A DNA stretch of 64,000 nt from Rhodobacteraceae bacterium HTCC2150 (lineage in GTDB: Bacteria; Pseudomonadota; Alphaproteobacteria; Rhodobacterales; Rhodobacteraceae). How positions within the stretch are numbered: position 1 is the first letter of the stretch; each line of letters starts with the position of its first letter. The notes under the pieces are model-generated. The model was not told the DNA's origin. It did no database searches and worked only from the letters and a program-made list of their open reading frames with translations. Both the position numbers and the translations under genes were made by a program. The stretch spans positions 620,001 to 684,000 of the forward strand of contig AAXZ01000002.1 of assembly GCA_000169395.1 (NCBI GenBank), read 5' to 3'. This document shows positions 8,476 through 16,024 of the stretch, piece by piece.

Positions 8476-8931
8476 TCCTCGTATTCCCCACTGTCTGTCA
8501 TGCTTTTTTTGAGAAGCCGGTTTTCCAATGTTAAATCGGCGACGCATTCTTTCAACGCCAACGACTCTGAACGTAAATTCTTCACTTCTGGGGATGTGGC
8601 TTGGCGGGCAGTATCGCCTGACAGACGACGTTTCCCTGCTTCAAGGAATTCCTTCGACCAGCTATAATACTGGCCTTCCGCAATGCCTTCACGACGGCAC
8701 AGTGCTGATATGCTTTCTTCACCACGTAGTCCCGCAAGGACAATCCGGATCTTTTCTTCCGAAGAATATGTTTGTCTCGTTTTACGGCGAATACTCTTCA
8801 CCAATTTGTCCGCAGCCGCTTTCGACTGTCCTGATTTCTTTGTCATGCTTAACTCCTAATTGTTAAGATGAACCAGAAATCCTCCATTATTCAAATACTC
8901 AATTATGTCCCAAAGGTGCTGACGTTAGACA
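8297..8931 (-). mobile_element. IS3-family insertion sequence remnant
   Basis: A complete orfA and the first quarter of orfB of an IS3-type element are present. The right end probably lies at 8931, where the minus strand begins TGTCTAACGTCAGCACC, matching the TG start of IS3 ends. The left part, with the DDE integrase domain and left repeat, is deleted at about 8310. The element cannot move itself. The 8083-8296 gap to its left contains no recognisable gene. Confidence 0.72.
8472..8846 (-). CDS. IS3-family transposase OrfA
   Basis: This 124-residue protein has the HTH_Tnp_1 domain: YSSEEKIRIVLAGLRGEES then CRREGIAEGQYYSWSKEF, followed by a leucine-zipper-like helix (LKECVADLTLENRLLKK). It is of normal length for OrfA and binds IS ends. 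It overlaps the truncated orfB. Without orfB it cannot produce transposase. Confidence 0.82.
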   Translation of the reverse strand: MTKKSGQSKAAADKLVKSIRRKTRQTYSSEEKIRIVLAGLRGEESISALCRREGIAEGQYYSWSKEFLEAGKRRLSGDTARQATSPEVKNLRSESLALKECVADLTLENRLLKKSMTDSGEYEE

Positions 8932-8943
8932 CTATCGAATGCA

Positions 8944-8972
8944 TTGACGCTCTATATCTATGGATATATCAA
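8944..8972 (+). promoter_or_regulatory. Possible promoter for the Mrr-domain gene
   Basis: TTGACG at 8944-8949 and TATCAA at 8967-8972 are separated by 17 bases. They lie just right of the IS3 end and about 80 bp before the start of the nuclease-domain gene. Sequence resemblance only; alphaproteobacterial promoters are variable. Confidence 0.3.
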
Positions 8973-9053
8973 ATGTATCATAAAGATACTATTATGCAGC
9001 AGGCTGGGCAGTTGCCTAGACCTCTATTCTTTAAGTTTTTGTAAGGAAATCTC

Positions 9054-10646
9054 ATGTTTGGACTATTTAAAAAAAATAAGAATAAAGGCGACCACAATGA
9101 TGGCCCCATTGCTCCCCCAGCAGTTGTTAGTCCCGCAACTCCCCCAGCAGGCGTTAGCCATACGATTGCGAGTAAGCCCGAAATATCACTAGATGCGCTT
9201 ATAGATATCGTAAACAAAAAGTGGGTGGCAAACGCTCATTCTAGCCTCTTCTATGCTCAATGTGGAGGTTTTCCCCACGAAGTTCTAGGTTATGATCCAG
9301 AAAGACATATGGAGTACTTTCGCCTTGTAAGAGACGCAAACCTCCAAGATTTTAAAGTAGAGGATAAAGTCAAAGCTCTCAATTTTTTTTCTAAAGGGGC
9401 ACCAAGAGAATTTAGAAAGTTTTATAAAGAGTTTGAACCTGAAGAAGTAGCAGAAGCCTTGTTGGAATTGGCTATTTCCAAACGTGAAAGCGATCAGCAA
9501 CAGTTTATTGCTAAGGTCGATGAAAGGTTTGAATATCTAGGGCCAATTTTCCAACGCCTATCGAACTCAGATATTGATAAATATGGTGAATACGATCCTG
9601 GACCAGCGCTCGAAGAGGTAGAGGAATTTGTAAATCACTACTTTACTGATGATGATTTTAATTTTTATTATAGCATAAAGCCGATTGTATTCCTTCTTAA
9701 TTATATTGAAGAAAAGCTTGAGCGTGAAGCGTCCACACAAAGCGGCTCAATTCCCCTTGACGGTATAGAATTTGAGCACTGGACCGCAAGCGAGCTTTCA
9801 CGTCAAGGTTGGCAAGTGCAAGTCTCCCAAGCAAGCGGTGATCAAGGGGTAGACGTTATGGCTAAACGTGATGGGTGCAGTGTCGCGGTTCAATGCAAGC
9901 GATATTCAAAACCTATTGGAAACAAAGCCGTTCAGGAAATATTTGCTGCAAAACAGTTTTCATCTGCTGATCACGCTTGCGTAATTGGAACGGGTGGTTT
10001 TACGCGCTCCGCTCGTGAGCTTGCTGGCGCAACCGAAGTCTTGCTTATCGAAGCCGAGGCTGGACTACAGAATTTTTCTAGTTCTTTTGGTTTCGATAAT
10101 GCGTCCGATGATGAACATTCGGACGAACTCGGAGATTATCAAACAGACGATGATGAAATAGACATTGAAGAACTTCGAAATCAGTTAGGTATTGGCTTTG
10201 ATTTTGACAGCCCAGCCGAGCGCTTCCTCCTTAAGTCCGCTACTACAGTCTTGGCGCAAGCGATCGCTCAGGAGGGTGGAAACGAAACTGCACTATGGAA
10301 AAACCTTTTGGAGTTGATCGAAGCATCCGAAGATCAGCACTTGGTCCTATTAGCGCTAGAATGGCAGATGGTATTGGTTTGGGGCATGACGGCATTAGCT
10401 GGAAGTTTGACTGAAGATACAGTCCAAGAAATTGTTTCTGGGCGTGGAGATTATGATGATGAAACCCGCAATGCTGTAAGGAATTTTGAGGGAATTCCCC
10501 CAACCTACTTAGGACTGTCTTCTGACCAAAGGTCGGGATTCATGGGCAAGGTTTTTGAAATAATTGAAGGAGCGGAAATAGACGAAGATGACGTGCTGGA
10601 GGGTTACAGCGAGATCGTTCTATTTATGGTAAAGAGTGATGTGTAA
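9054..10646 (+). CDS. Mrr-type restriction endonuclease domain protein
   Basis: This 530-residue protein has a central Mrr-like PD-(D/E)XK nuclease domain (about residues 240-340). Visible motifs are GIEFEHWTASELSRQGWQVQ, GDQGVDVMAK with the catalytic Asp, VAVQCKRYSKP with the QxK motif, and FTRSAREL. A Pro-rich linker and a helical domain of about 180 residues precede it. An acidic stretch and a helical domain of about 180 residues follow. I do not recognise either flanking domain. Mrr proteins cut foreign or modified DNA, so a defence role is likely. AAGGAAA lies six bases before the ATG. It sits between an IS3 remnant and a recombinase stub, in AT-rich surroundings. Confidence 0.75.
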   Translation: MFGLFKKNKNKGDHNDGPIAPPAVVSPATPPAGVSHTIASKPEISLDALIDIVNKKWVANAHSSLFYAQCGGFPHEVLGYDPERHMEYFRLVRDANLQDFKVEDKVKALNFFSKGAPREFRKFYKEFEPEEVAEALLELAISKRESDQQQFIAKVDERFEYLGPIFQRLSNSDIDKYGEYDPGPALEEVEEFVNHYFTDDDFNFYYSIKPIVFLLNYIEEKLEREASTQSGSIPLDGIEFEHWTASELSRQGWQVQVSQASGDQGVDVMAKRDGCSVAVQCKRYSKPIGNKAVQEIFAAKQFSSADHACVIGTGGFTRSARELAGATEVLLIEAEAGLQNFSSSFGFDNASDDEHSDELGDYQTDDDEIDIEELRNQLGIGFDFDSPAERFLLKSATTVLAQAIAQEGGNETALWKNLLELIEASEDQHLVLLALEWQMVLVWGMTALAGSLTEDTVQEIVSGRGDYDDETRNAVRNFEGIPPTYLGLSSDQRSGFMGKVFEIIEGAEIDEDDVLEGYSEIVLFMVKSDV

Positions 10647-10724
10647 GTTTGTCAGTCTATAACAAAGAACGCCAAGGCTTTTGGAAACGGTTGTTCAATT
10701 GAGAGGCCCGACCGAAGGTTTTTC

Positions 10725-10791
10725 TTGGTCTTGGATTGCGAGGAGTAAACCCGATCAGGCCAAAATCTTTGGTGATAATCTGGGGGGACCC
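10725..10791 (+). repeat. Bipartite ~66-bp motif, copy 3
   Basis: The left half TCTTGGATTGC ends at 10739 and the right half ATAATCTGGGGGGACCC is at 10775-10791, again 35 bases apart. It lies 13 bp from the stop codon of a serine recombinase stub. The central palindrome here is GGGACCC. Confidence 0.55.
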
Positions 10792-10803
10792 ATGCCTCTG
10801 AGA

Positions 10804-11007
10804 TCACAACCCCAGCTCTGCTTTGATGCGGTGGACACTTTGCCGAGAGATGCCCAGAAACTTGGCTATCGATGTAAGAGACGATCCACCCTTGATCATG
10901 TTGCTGATGACATCACGATCGATAGAAGCCTTACGGCCTTTGTAAGCACTCTTAGCCTTTGCAACACCCTTATGCCAGATGGGTCGAGGATTTACAGCGG
11001 CTGTTGA
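10804..11007 (-). pseudogene. Serine recombinase, C-terminal stub
   Basis: The minus-strand frame reads WHKGVAKAKSAYKGRKASID, then MIKGGSSLTSIAKFLGISRQ and SVHRIKAELGL before TGA. This is the hinge and helix-turn-helix end of a resolvase, equivalent to the EGIKRAQAEGKYKGRVP region of the recombinase at 11929. The frame is closed by TAA at 11008, and no catalytic domain is seen upstream. It is the remnant of a third recombinase locus. Confidence 0.78.
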
Positions 11008-11082
11008 TTAAGATGTTGAGCAAACTCTAAAGCCTTTGTGACCACCATTCCAACTCACCTTGATACCTGACCCGCAGCACAC

Positions 11083-11682
11083 TTACTGCCCCGAGCCTTC
11101 CCAAGAAGTACACTCCGTTGCTACAACAACATTGTTGTACTCGCCATCGCTTACTAGGTTTGATTTTAACAAAACGCTTGAATTAAACGACAAACTGTCT
11201 GCAGCGTACGCTGCATCTAAAAGCATCACATGCAATGCGCCCTCGTCACCCCCCAGCGTCGGAAGAACATCTGCTGTTTGCGTAATGAGTGGAGCTGTCG
11301 AGACATGGCCATGTTCGTTGTGGCCTTCGGGCCCTGCTTCAAATGTTATAATACTGTTGACGCCGTCATTATGAAACCAGTTATTTTCAAATTTCATAGC
11401 GTTACAAGAGTTCCACGCCTCAGGCAGTTCACTTATAGGAAAGGCGGTAAATAGACGTTTATTATGTATATGCACTGACGCTGTTAACGTGGCGAGAACT
11501 GATATTCCTTCAAAAGTAATATGTTGACCTGATGAATCAGTCGTCACATTTGCTCGGTCGGCATGGAATGAGATGATTGCAGGTTCGCCATATTCTTCGA
11601 GATTAATATCTTCTGCTATTGCTGAACTGCTAAAGAATAACCCAGTGATTGATGCCGTTGCTAGGGTGATCATGGTTTTCAT
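11083..11682 (-). CDS. Secreted protein, unknown function
   Basis: This 199-residue protein has a clear signal peptide (MITLATASITGLFFSSSAIA, cut before EDINLEEYG). The mature part is about 175 residues with two Cys (in SCNAMKF and ATECTSW) that could form a disulfide. The histidine-rich GPEGHNEHGHVS might bind metal. No known domain recognised; expected in the periplasm or outside. Confidence 0.55.
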   Translation of the reverse strand: MKTMITLATASITGLFFSSSAIAEDINLEEYGEPAIISFHADRANVTTDSSGQHITFEGISVLATLTASVHIHNKRLFTAFPISELPEAWNSCNAMKFENNWFHNDGVNSIITFEAGPEGHNEHGHVSTAPLITQTADVLPTLGGDEGALHVMLLDAAYAADSLSFNSSVLLKSNLVSDGEYNNVVVATECTSWEGSGQ

Positions 11683-11761
11683 GTTTGTTCACTATTCTCT
11701 CTGTTAGGCCGTCGTAACAGCTTAAGGCTGTCAAAGCTAAAATCTATTAGCAAACTAAATC

Positions 11762-11828
11762 TTTATCTTGGACTCAGGTGGCGACAACGGGTCAGACGGT
11801 TTCTTTCCGCTATGATCTGGAGGGTCCC
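11762..11828 (+). repeat. Bipartite ~66-bp motif, copy 2
   Basis: TTTATCTTGGACTCA (11762-11776) and ATGATCTGGAGGGTCCC (11812-11828) are separated by 35 bases. The middle also resembles copy 1 (CAGACGGTTT against CAGACGGATT). It lies about 100 bp from the stop of the recombinase at 11929-12486. The rest of the 11683-11928 gap is featureless. Confidence 0.58.
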
Positions 11829-11928
11829 ACCCACAGACTGTAGGGGTCCTTACAGCACACCTAAGAAACAATTTGAAGTCATGTCAGCCACGAGCTAGTG
11901 GCCATGAGTGAGGCTGTCTGTGCCTCTG

Positions 11929-12486
11929 TTAAGCTACCTTTAAACATCGATAGTAACTCGCCTTCGACATGCCGAGCTGCTCCTGTATCTTCACCCGATC
12001 AACACCAGCAGCTACCAGTGCCTTAACCTTATCCGCTTGCTGCATAGCTGTAGGAACCCGGCCTTTGTACTTACCTTCTGCTTGCGCCCTCTTGATGCCC
12101 TCTACCTGACGTTCCTTCATCATCTCACGTTCAAACTGTGCGACTGACACCATCATGTTCAGGATGAGTTTGCCTGTAGCCGTAGACGTATCAACTGTCT
12201 CTGAGCCTAACGAAAGGATCACAAGGCCAGCACCTTTAGCTTCGATCTGCTCCAGTAGCTCACCCATGTGCATTACGTTACGGGCCAGACGATCCAGTTT
12301 GGTCACCACCAGCTTGTCACCCACACGTAACATATCAATGGCACGTTCAAGTTCCTGTCGGGATGCTACAGCACTGACCTGTTCCTGATACATACGTTCA
12401 CAGCCGTATGCTTTCAATTCCACGAGTTGTGCCTCAAACCCAGCGTGTTGGTCTGTTGTGCTTGTTCTGGCGTATCCGATAAGCAT
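11929..12486 (-). CDS. Serine recombinase (Tn3 resolvase / Pin type)
   Basis: This full-length 185-residue resolvase/invertase starts MLIGYARTSTTDQ with catalytic Ser9. It has VTKLDRLARNVMHMGELLE, GKLILNMMVSVAQFEREMM, the KRAQAEGKYKGRVP hinge, and a C-terminal helix-turn-helix (RVKIQEQLGMSKASYYR). The ATG at 12486 has GGAGAC eight bases upstream. It belongs to module B and transcribes away from the polymerase-like gene. It is a closer match to Tn3 resolvases than the 232-residue recombinase of module A. Confidence 0.9.
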   Translation of the reverse strand: MLIGYARTSTTDQHAGFEAQLVELKAYGCERMYQEQVSAVASRQELERAIDMLRVGDKLVVTKLDRLARNVMHMGELLEQIEAKGAGLVILSLGSETVDTSTATGKLILNMMVSVAQFEREMMKERQVEGIKRAQAEGKYKGRVPTAMQQADKVKALVAAGVDRVKIQEQLGMSKASYYRCLKVA

Positions 12487-12532
12487 TGCGTGTGTCTCCA
12501 AATTGACGAATCATTAGACCCTAAAGTTTATA

Positions 12533-12644
12533 TGAGACTACTACTGTATCAGTATCGGAGCAAGCTATTGAGACAGAACTGCCCATAAAACGACTGATGA
12601 AGGTGTCTCAAATGGAAGATCACATGAGCAGGACCTAGTGAGAC
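12533..12644. repeat. Four TGAGAC repeats upstream of recombinase B
   Basis: TGAGAC occurs at 12533, 12569 and 12639, and inverted (GTCTCA) at 12605, spaced 36, 36 and 34 bp. The roughly even spacing, between the recombinase gene and the conserved noncoding block, suggests binding sites for the recombinase or a regulator. The short motif makes chance possible. Confidence 0.4.
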
Positions 12645-12750
12645 TGGGCTTAGTCTATTGTGACAGTCCAAAGTGGAAATGACAAAATATTGTCATTAGC
12701 TCCCACAGCTACCAGAGAGCCAAAGTTGGCTAAGGTCCCCTAGTGTCGAT

Positions 12751-13048
12751 CAGGATCAATTCTGAGCTAAAAGATCAGTAGCTACTAAAGGAACAAATCT
12801 CAGCTGGGGTTTATCTGGGGGGCTGGTAGCCTAGAAGGGCATGATAAGTTTAATGCTACAGTAATAACTAGGAACAAGAGAGAGCGACCCCTATGAAACT
12901 ACCCTTGCTGCTACAGATGCCAGCATAAGAATTTCAGCCTAGAGCGCTATCCCTGAATGGTTATCAACCTATTGGTCATAAATCCTGAATAGCCAGACCA
13001 GAGGATAACCAAAGAGACCTTTCGTATCCTTATGTAAGCTACCCTTAG
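12751..13048. repeat. Conserved ~300-bp noncoding block, copy B
   Basis: This 298-bp partner of 1174-1472 has the same start, end and length to within a base. It lies at the same place between recombinase and polymerase-like genes. Long shared runs include CAGTAGCTACTAAAGG and TGCTGCTACAGATGCCA. No frame is open throughout in both copies. The rest of the gap (12487-13119) shows only the TGAGAC repeats. Confidence 0.72.
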
Positions 13049-13119
13049 TTATAACTTAAGTTATACCTTAAGCTAATTATTATATATGATGATCCTTCTG
13101 TTTACTAATACCACTAACA

Positions 13120-14406
13120 TCACCAGCCGACTGATAGCTGTGGTGGCTTAAAACCCTTGTCCTTGTAGGCTTTGTGGAAGGCATCAATGGCAACTTGTTT
13201 GCTTTCCTCTGGCACGATCAAACAGTCATGGATCGACAGACAGCCAATCCCCTTATCCAGCACATAGTTCATAGCACTGATGATAATATCGCTCTCGGTC
13301 AGCATAAGGTCTAAACCCTTGTCTTTGTCTGCCTTCTTGAGTGACGGGTAGGTCTCAGCGATGGCATCAGCATAAGTTAGCCAGTCCTGTCCTGCTATCA
13401 GCTGTGCGTCGTTCTCTTTCTCAGAGAAGCTCTTGGGCCAGCTCTTGCTGTCTAGACTGGCCCCATTCAGTGATGCTTGGATAACCTTCTTGGTGATCTC
13501 TCTATTAAGCCCTGACAGCTTACCGTAAGCGTATAGGTCCTCGGTCTCTGGTAGCTCAAAACCAAGAGAATAATCTTCTGACAATAGCCTCAGAGAAGAC
13601 GCGTGGACATCAACCTCTGTGGTAGGCTTTCCATCGATCAAGGTCTTCTGACGCCACCCCTTCTTCTTGCTGGGGATATAAAACCCATTCGGATAGATAC
13701 GGCCATGCGTTAGCCAGCCATTGTGTGCTGCCTTTGGTCCTAGTTTGCTTGTGATGTTAGTATAAACGCGACGATAGATTACCTCGACCCAATCATTAGC
13801 CTTTCCAAAGTTGAACAGCGTAAATTCGTGTTCCGCCAGCTCTTGATTTAGGTCGCGCATCTTAGGTCTGATGTGCTTATCAATCATTTTCCTTGTAGCG
13901 GGGATAGACATAAACTCGACATCCATCGGCGCTTTATCTAGGTCAGTTCTTCCACGTCTAACTTGAATCTCAGGCCAGTGATAATGTTGCTGACTGATCT
14001 TAAAAGGCTTCATCTTACGCATAGACGTTCTGGGGGCCGCTATGTAGCGAAACTGTCTAAACTGCTTCCTCTCGCCTACCTGCTTTAACCACCCCATTGC
14101 TTTCAGGGCATCCATAGTGTCCCGCATTGCGTTGTAAGGTAACGGCCACTTCCAGACGTTGTAGCTCGACTTATTTAGGTCGGTGTGAACTACCCAATCC
14201 TCGTCCTGTGTGACAGCCCACAACAGTGCTGAGAACGCATTGAACCTGCTCTTGATGCCGTTGTCTCTTTTGGGTGGCTTCGCCCATTTGATCTTCTGGA
14301 ATATCTCCCACGCTTCTGCATGCGCTGGGCTGTCTTCTGGGATGAAATATCTTGGTGAAGCATAGGTTCCTTTGGTGGACAAATCCTTAGTCTTATTGTC
14401 GCTCAT
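13120..14406 (-). CDS. Superfamily A-type polymerase of a mobile element (TV-Pol-like), copy B
   Basis: This 428-residue paralogue of 1535-2824 is roughly three quarters identical by eye. Motifs A (DVHASSLRLL), B (REITKKVIQASLNG) and C (SIHDCLIVPEE) are all intact, as is the N-terminal YIPEDSPAHAEAW-type segment (here YFIPEDSPAHAEAW). No exonuclease domain is present. The ATG at 14406 overlaps the upstream stop as ATGA; an ATG eight codons earlier is within that gene. Divergence spread along the gene with an intact frame suggests selection on both copies. The function, DNA synthesis or priming for element replication, is inferred from the motifs. Confidence 0.68.
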   Translation of the reverse strand: MSDNKTKDLSTKGTYASPRYFIPEDSPAHAEAWEIFQKIKWAKPPKRDNGIKSRFNAFSALLWAVTQDEDWVVHTDLNKSSYNVWKWPLPYNAMRDTMDALKAMGWLKQVGERKQFRQFRYIAAPRTSMRKMKPFKISQQHYHWPEIQVRRGRTDLDKAPMDVEFMSIPATRKMIDKHIRPKMRDLNQELAEHEFTLFNFGKANDWVEVIYRRVYTNITSKLGPKAAHNGWLTHGRIYPNGFYIPSKKKGWRQKTLIDGKPTTEVDVHASSLRLLSEDYSLGFELPETEDLYAYGKLSGLNREITKKVIQASLNGASLDSKSWPKSFSEKENDAQLIAGQDWLTYADAIAETYPSLKKADKDKGLDLMLTESDIIISAMNYVLDKGIGCLSIHDCLIVPEESKQVAIDAFHKAYKDKGFKPPQLSVGW

Positions 14407-14552
14407 CTGAATAGTTTGCTCCAAAGGCATTTGGGTCTCTGATCTTCCAATAACGCCACAACTCTCGCCCGGTCTTCCCTATCATCTTGCATGGCCTGAT
14501 CTTTCTCAGCCTTCATCTCATCCAGACGCGTCTTCAGGTCCTCTAAGCGTCT
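14403..14552 (-). pseudogene. Remnant of coiled-coil gene upstream of polymerase B
   Basis: A 49-codon open frame ends in the TGA overlapping the polymerase start. It encodes LEDLKTRLDEMKAEKDQAMQ and then a tail ending LWSKLFR, strongly charged and helical. An in-frame TAG at 14553-14555 closes it, and the sequence beyond does not match copy A, so only the 3' end of the gene remains. A short peptide from an internal ATG could still couple translation to the polymerase. Confidence 0.55.
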
Positions 14553-14639
14553 CTACCTGCTAGTGCTTTATTCTTTTTCGCTAGACCCTTCTGGTACCCT
14601 AGCCTCACCACCTGTGTTCATAAGTGTTGAGGGGTCTGG

Positions 14640-15989
14640 TTAGTCGGCTATTTGGCCATCCTTAAATTCACCAACGTATTGGCGGCCATCGGGCCAAGTG
14701 TAAGTACCCTGTCCGTTCGGTACGTCATTCCTCCATTCACCAACGTATTGGGAGCCATCGGCCATAGTGGCGGTACCTTGTCCGTTCCGGTCCCCATCCG
14801 CCCATTCACCAACGTACCGGCCGCCAGATGCATAAGTGTAGGTGCCTTGACCGTGGGATGCGCCATTCTTGAATTCACCAACGTACTGTTCGCCATCGGC
14901 ATAAGTGAAGGTGCCCTGTCCGTGTGTTACGCCATCCTTGAATTCACCAACGTATTGGCGGCCATCGGGCCAAGTGTAGGTGCCCTGTCCGTGGGATGCG
15001 CCATCCTTGAATTCACCAACGTACTGTTCGCCATCGGCATAAGTGAAGGTGCCCTGTCCGTGGTTTACGCCATCCTTGAATTCACCAACATATTGGTCGC
15101 CATCGGCAGAAGTGAAGGTACCCTGTCCGTTCCGGTCCCCATCCGCCCATTCACCAACGTATTGGGATCCATCAGGATAAGTGTAGGTACCCTGTCCGTG
15201 GGATGCGCCATCCTTGAATTCACCAACGTACTGTTCGCCATCGGCATAACTGAAGGTGCCCTGTCCGTGTTTTAAGCCATCCTTGTATTCACCAACGTAT
15301 TGGCGGCCATCGGGCCAAGTGTAGGTGCCCTGTCCGTAGAATACGCCATCCTTGAATTCACCAACGTACCGGCTGCCAGATGCATAAGTGTAGGTGCCTT
15401 GGCCGTGGGGTGCGCCATCCTTGATTTCACCAACGTATTGGTCGCCATCGGCATAAGTCAGGGTGCCCTGTCCGTTCGGTAGGTCATACTTGAATTCACC
15501 AACATATTGGTCGCCATCAGCAAAAGTGAAGGTACCCTGTCCGTTCCGGTCTCCATCCGCCCATTCACCAACGTATTGGGAGCCATCAGGATAAGTGTAG
15601 GTACCCTGTCCGTTCTTTAGGCCATCCTTGTATTCACCAACGTATTGGCGGCCATCGGCATAAGTGTAGGTGCCCTGTCCGTTGTATGTGTCGTCTTTGA
15701 ACTCACCAACGTATTGGTCACCGTCCGCAAGGATTTCCTCGCCCTCGCCGTTGGGCTGCCCGTCCACTACGTCTCCGGTATAGCTGCTTCCGTCTGTGCG
15801 CTGCAGCGTTCCTTCTCCAGTCGCGACATTCCACTCCCATGTGCTGGTGTAGGTAGTCCCTTCATCAAGTGTCACAGCCCCAACGCATGAGTGCCACATT
15901 GGTAAAAACGTATAGCAAATGTTCGACACAGATTGGCCAATGAAGGCGGCTGCGATTACGGCAACAGGAACGAGCAGTAGAAGTTTCAT
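14640..15989 (-). CDS. MORN-repeat protein, membrane-anchored or secreted
   Basis: This 449-residue protein has a hydrophobic N-terminal anchor or signal (LLLLVPVAVIAAAFIGQS) followed by 17 consecutive 23-residue MORN repeats (about residues 46-436) and a partial repeat at the end. The repeat consensus is QYVGEFKDG..HGQGT.TYADG. MORN repeats form long beta-hairpin rods and are seen in structural or phospholipid-binding proteins. Here a periplasmic or surface role is likely, but no partner is known. It ends the module B side of the island. The ATG at 15989 has GAGAGA upstream. Confidence 0.85.
   Translation of the reverse strand: MKLLLLVPVAVIAAAFIGQSVSNICYTFLPMWHSCVGAVTLDEGTTYTSTWEWNVATGEGTLQRTDGSSYTGDVVDGQPNGEGEEILADGDQYVGEFKDDTYNGQGTYTYADGRQYVGEYKDGLKNGQGTYTYPDGSQYVGEWADGDRNGQGTFTFADGDQYVGEFKYDLPNGQGTLTYADGDQYVGEIKDGAPHGQGTYTYASGSRYVGEFKDGVFYGQGTYTWPDGRQYVGEYKDGLKHGQGTFSYADGEQYVGEFKDGASHGQGTYTYPDGSQYVGEWADGDRNGQGTFTSADGDQYVGEFKDGVNHGQGTFTYADGEQYVGEFKDGASHGQGTYTWPDGRQYVGEFKDGVTHGQGTFTYADGEQYVGEFKNGASHGQGTYTYASGGRYVGEWADGDRNGQGTATMADGSQYVGEWRNDVPNGQGTYTWPDGRQYVGEFKDGQIAD
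14682..15854 (-). repeat. 69-bp tandem repeats encoding MORN units
   Basis: Seventeen in-frame 69-bp units are present. Units containing WADGDRNGQGT recur at three places (repeats 5, 11 and 16) with near-identical DNA, so the array has grown by block duplication. It will be prone to copy-number change and to assembly error. Confidence 0.85.
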
Positions 15990-16024
15990 TGGGTTCTCTC
16001 AAAAGCGGCAGGGCAGACAAGTTG

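Noticed and set aside
14652-15482. Long plus-strand frames (up to about 207 residues) across the MORN gene
   Set aside because: They are antisense images of the 69-bp repeats: each repeat unit is open in the opposite frame. No start signal or independent evidence.
14682-15854. Regular 69-bp repeats as a possible CRISPR or satellite array
   Set aside because: There are no spacers, and the repeats code for MORN units in frame.
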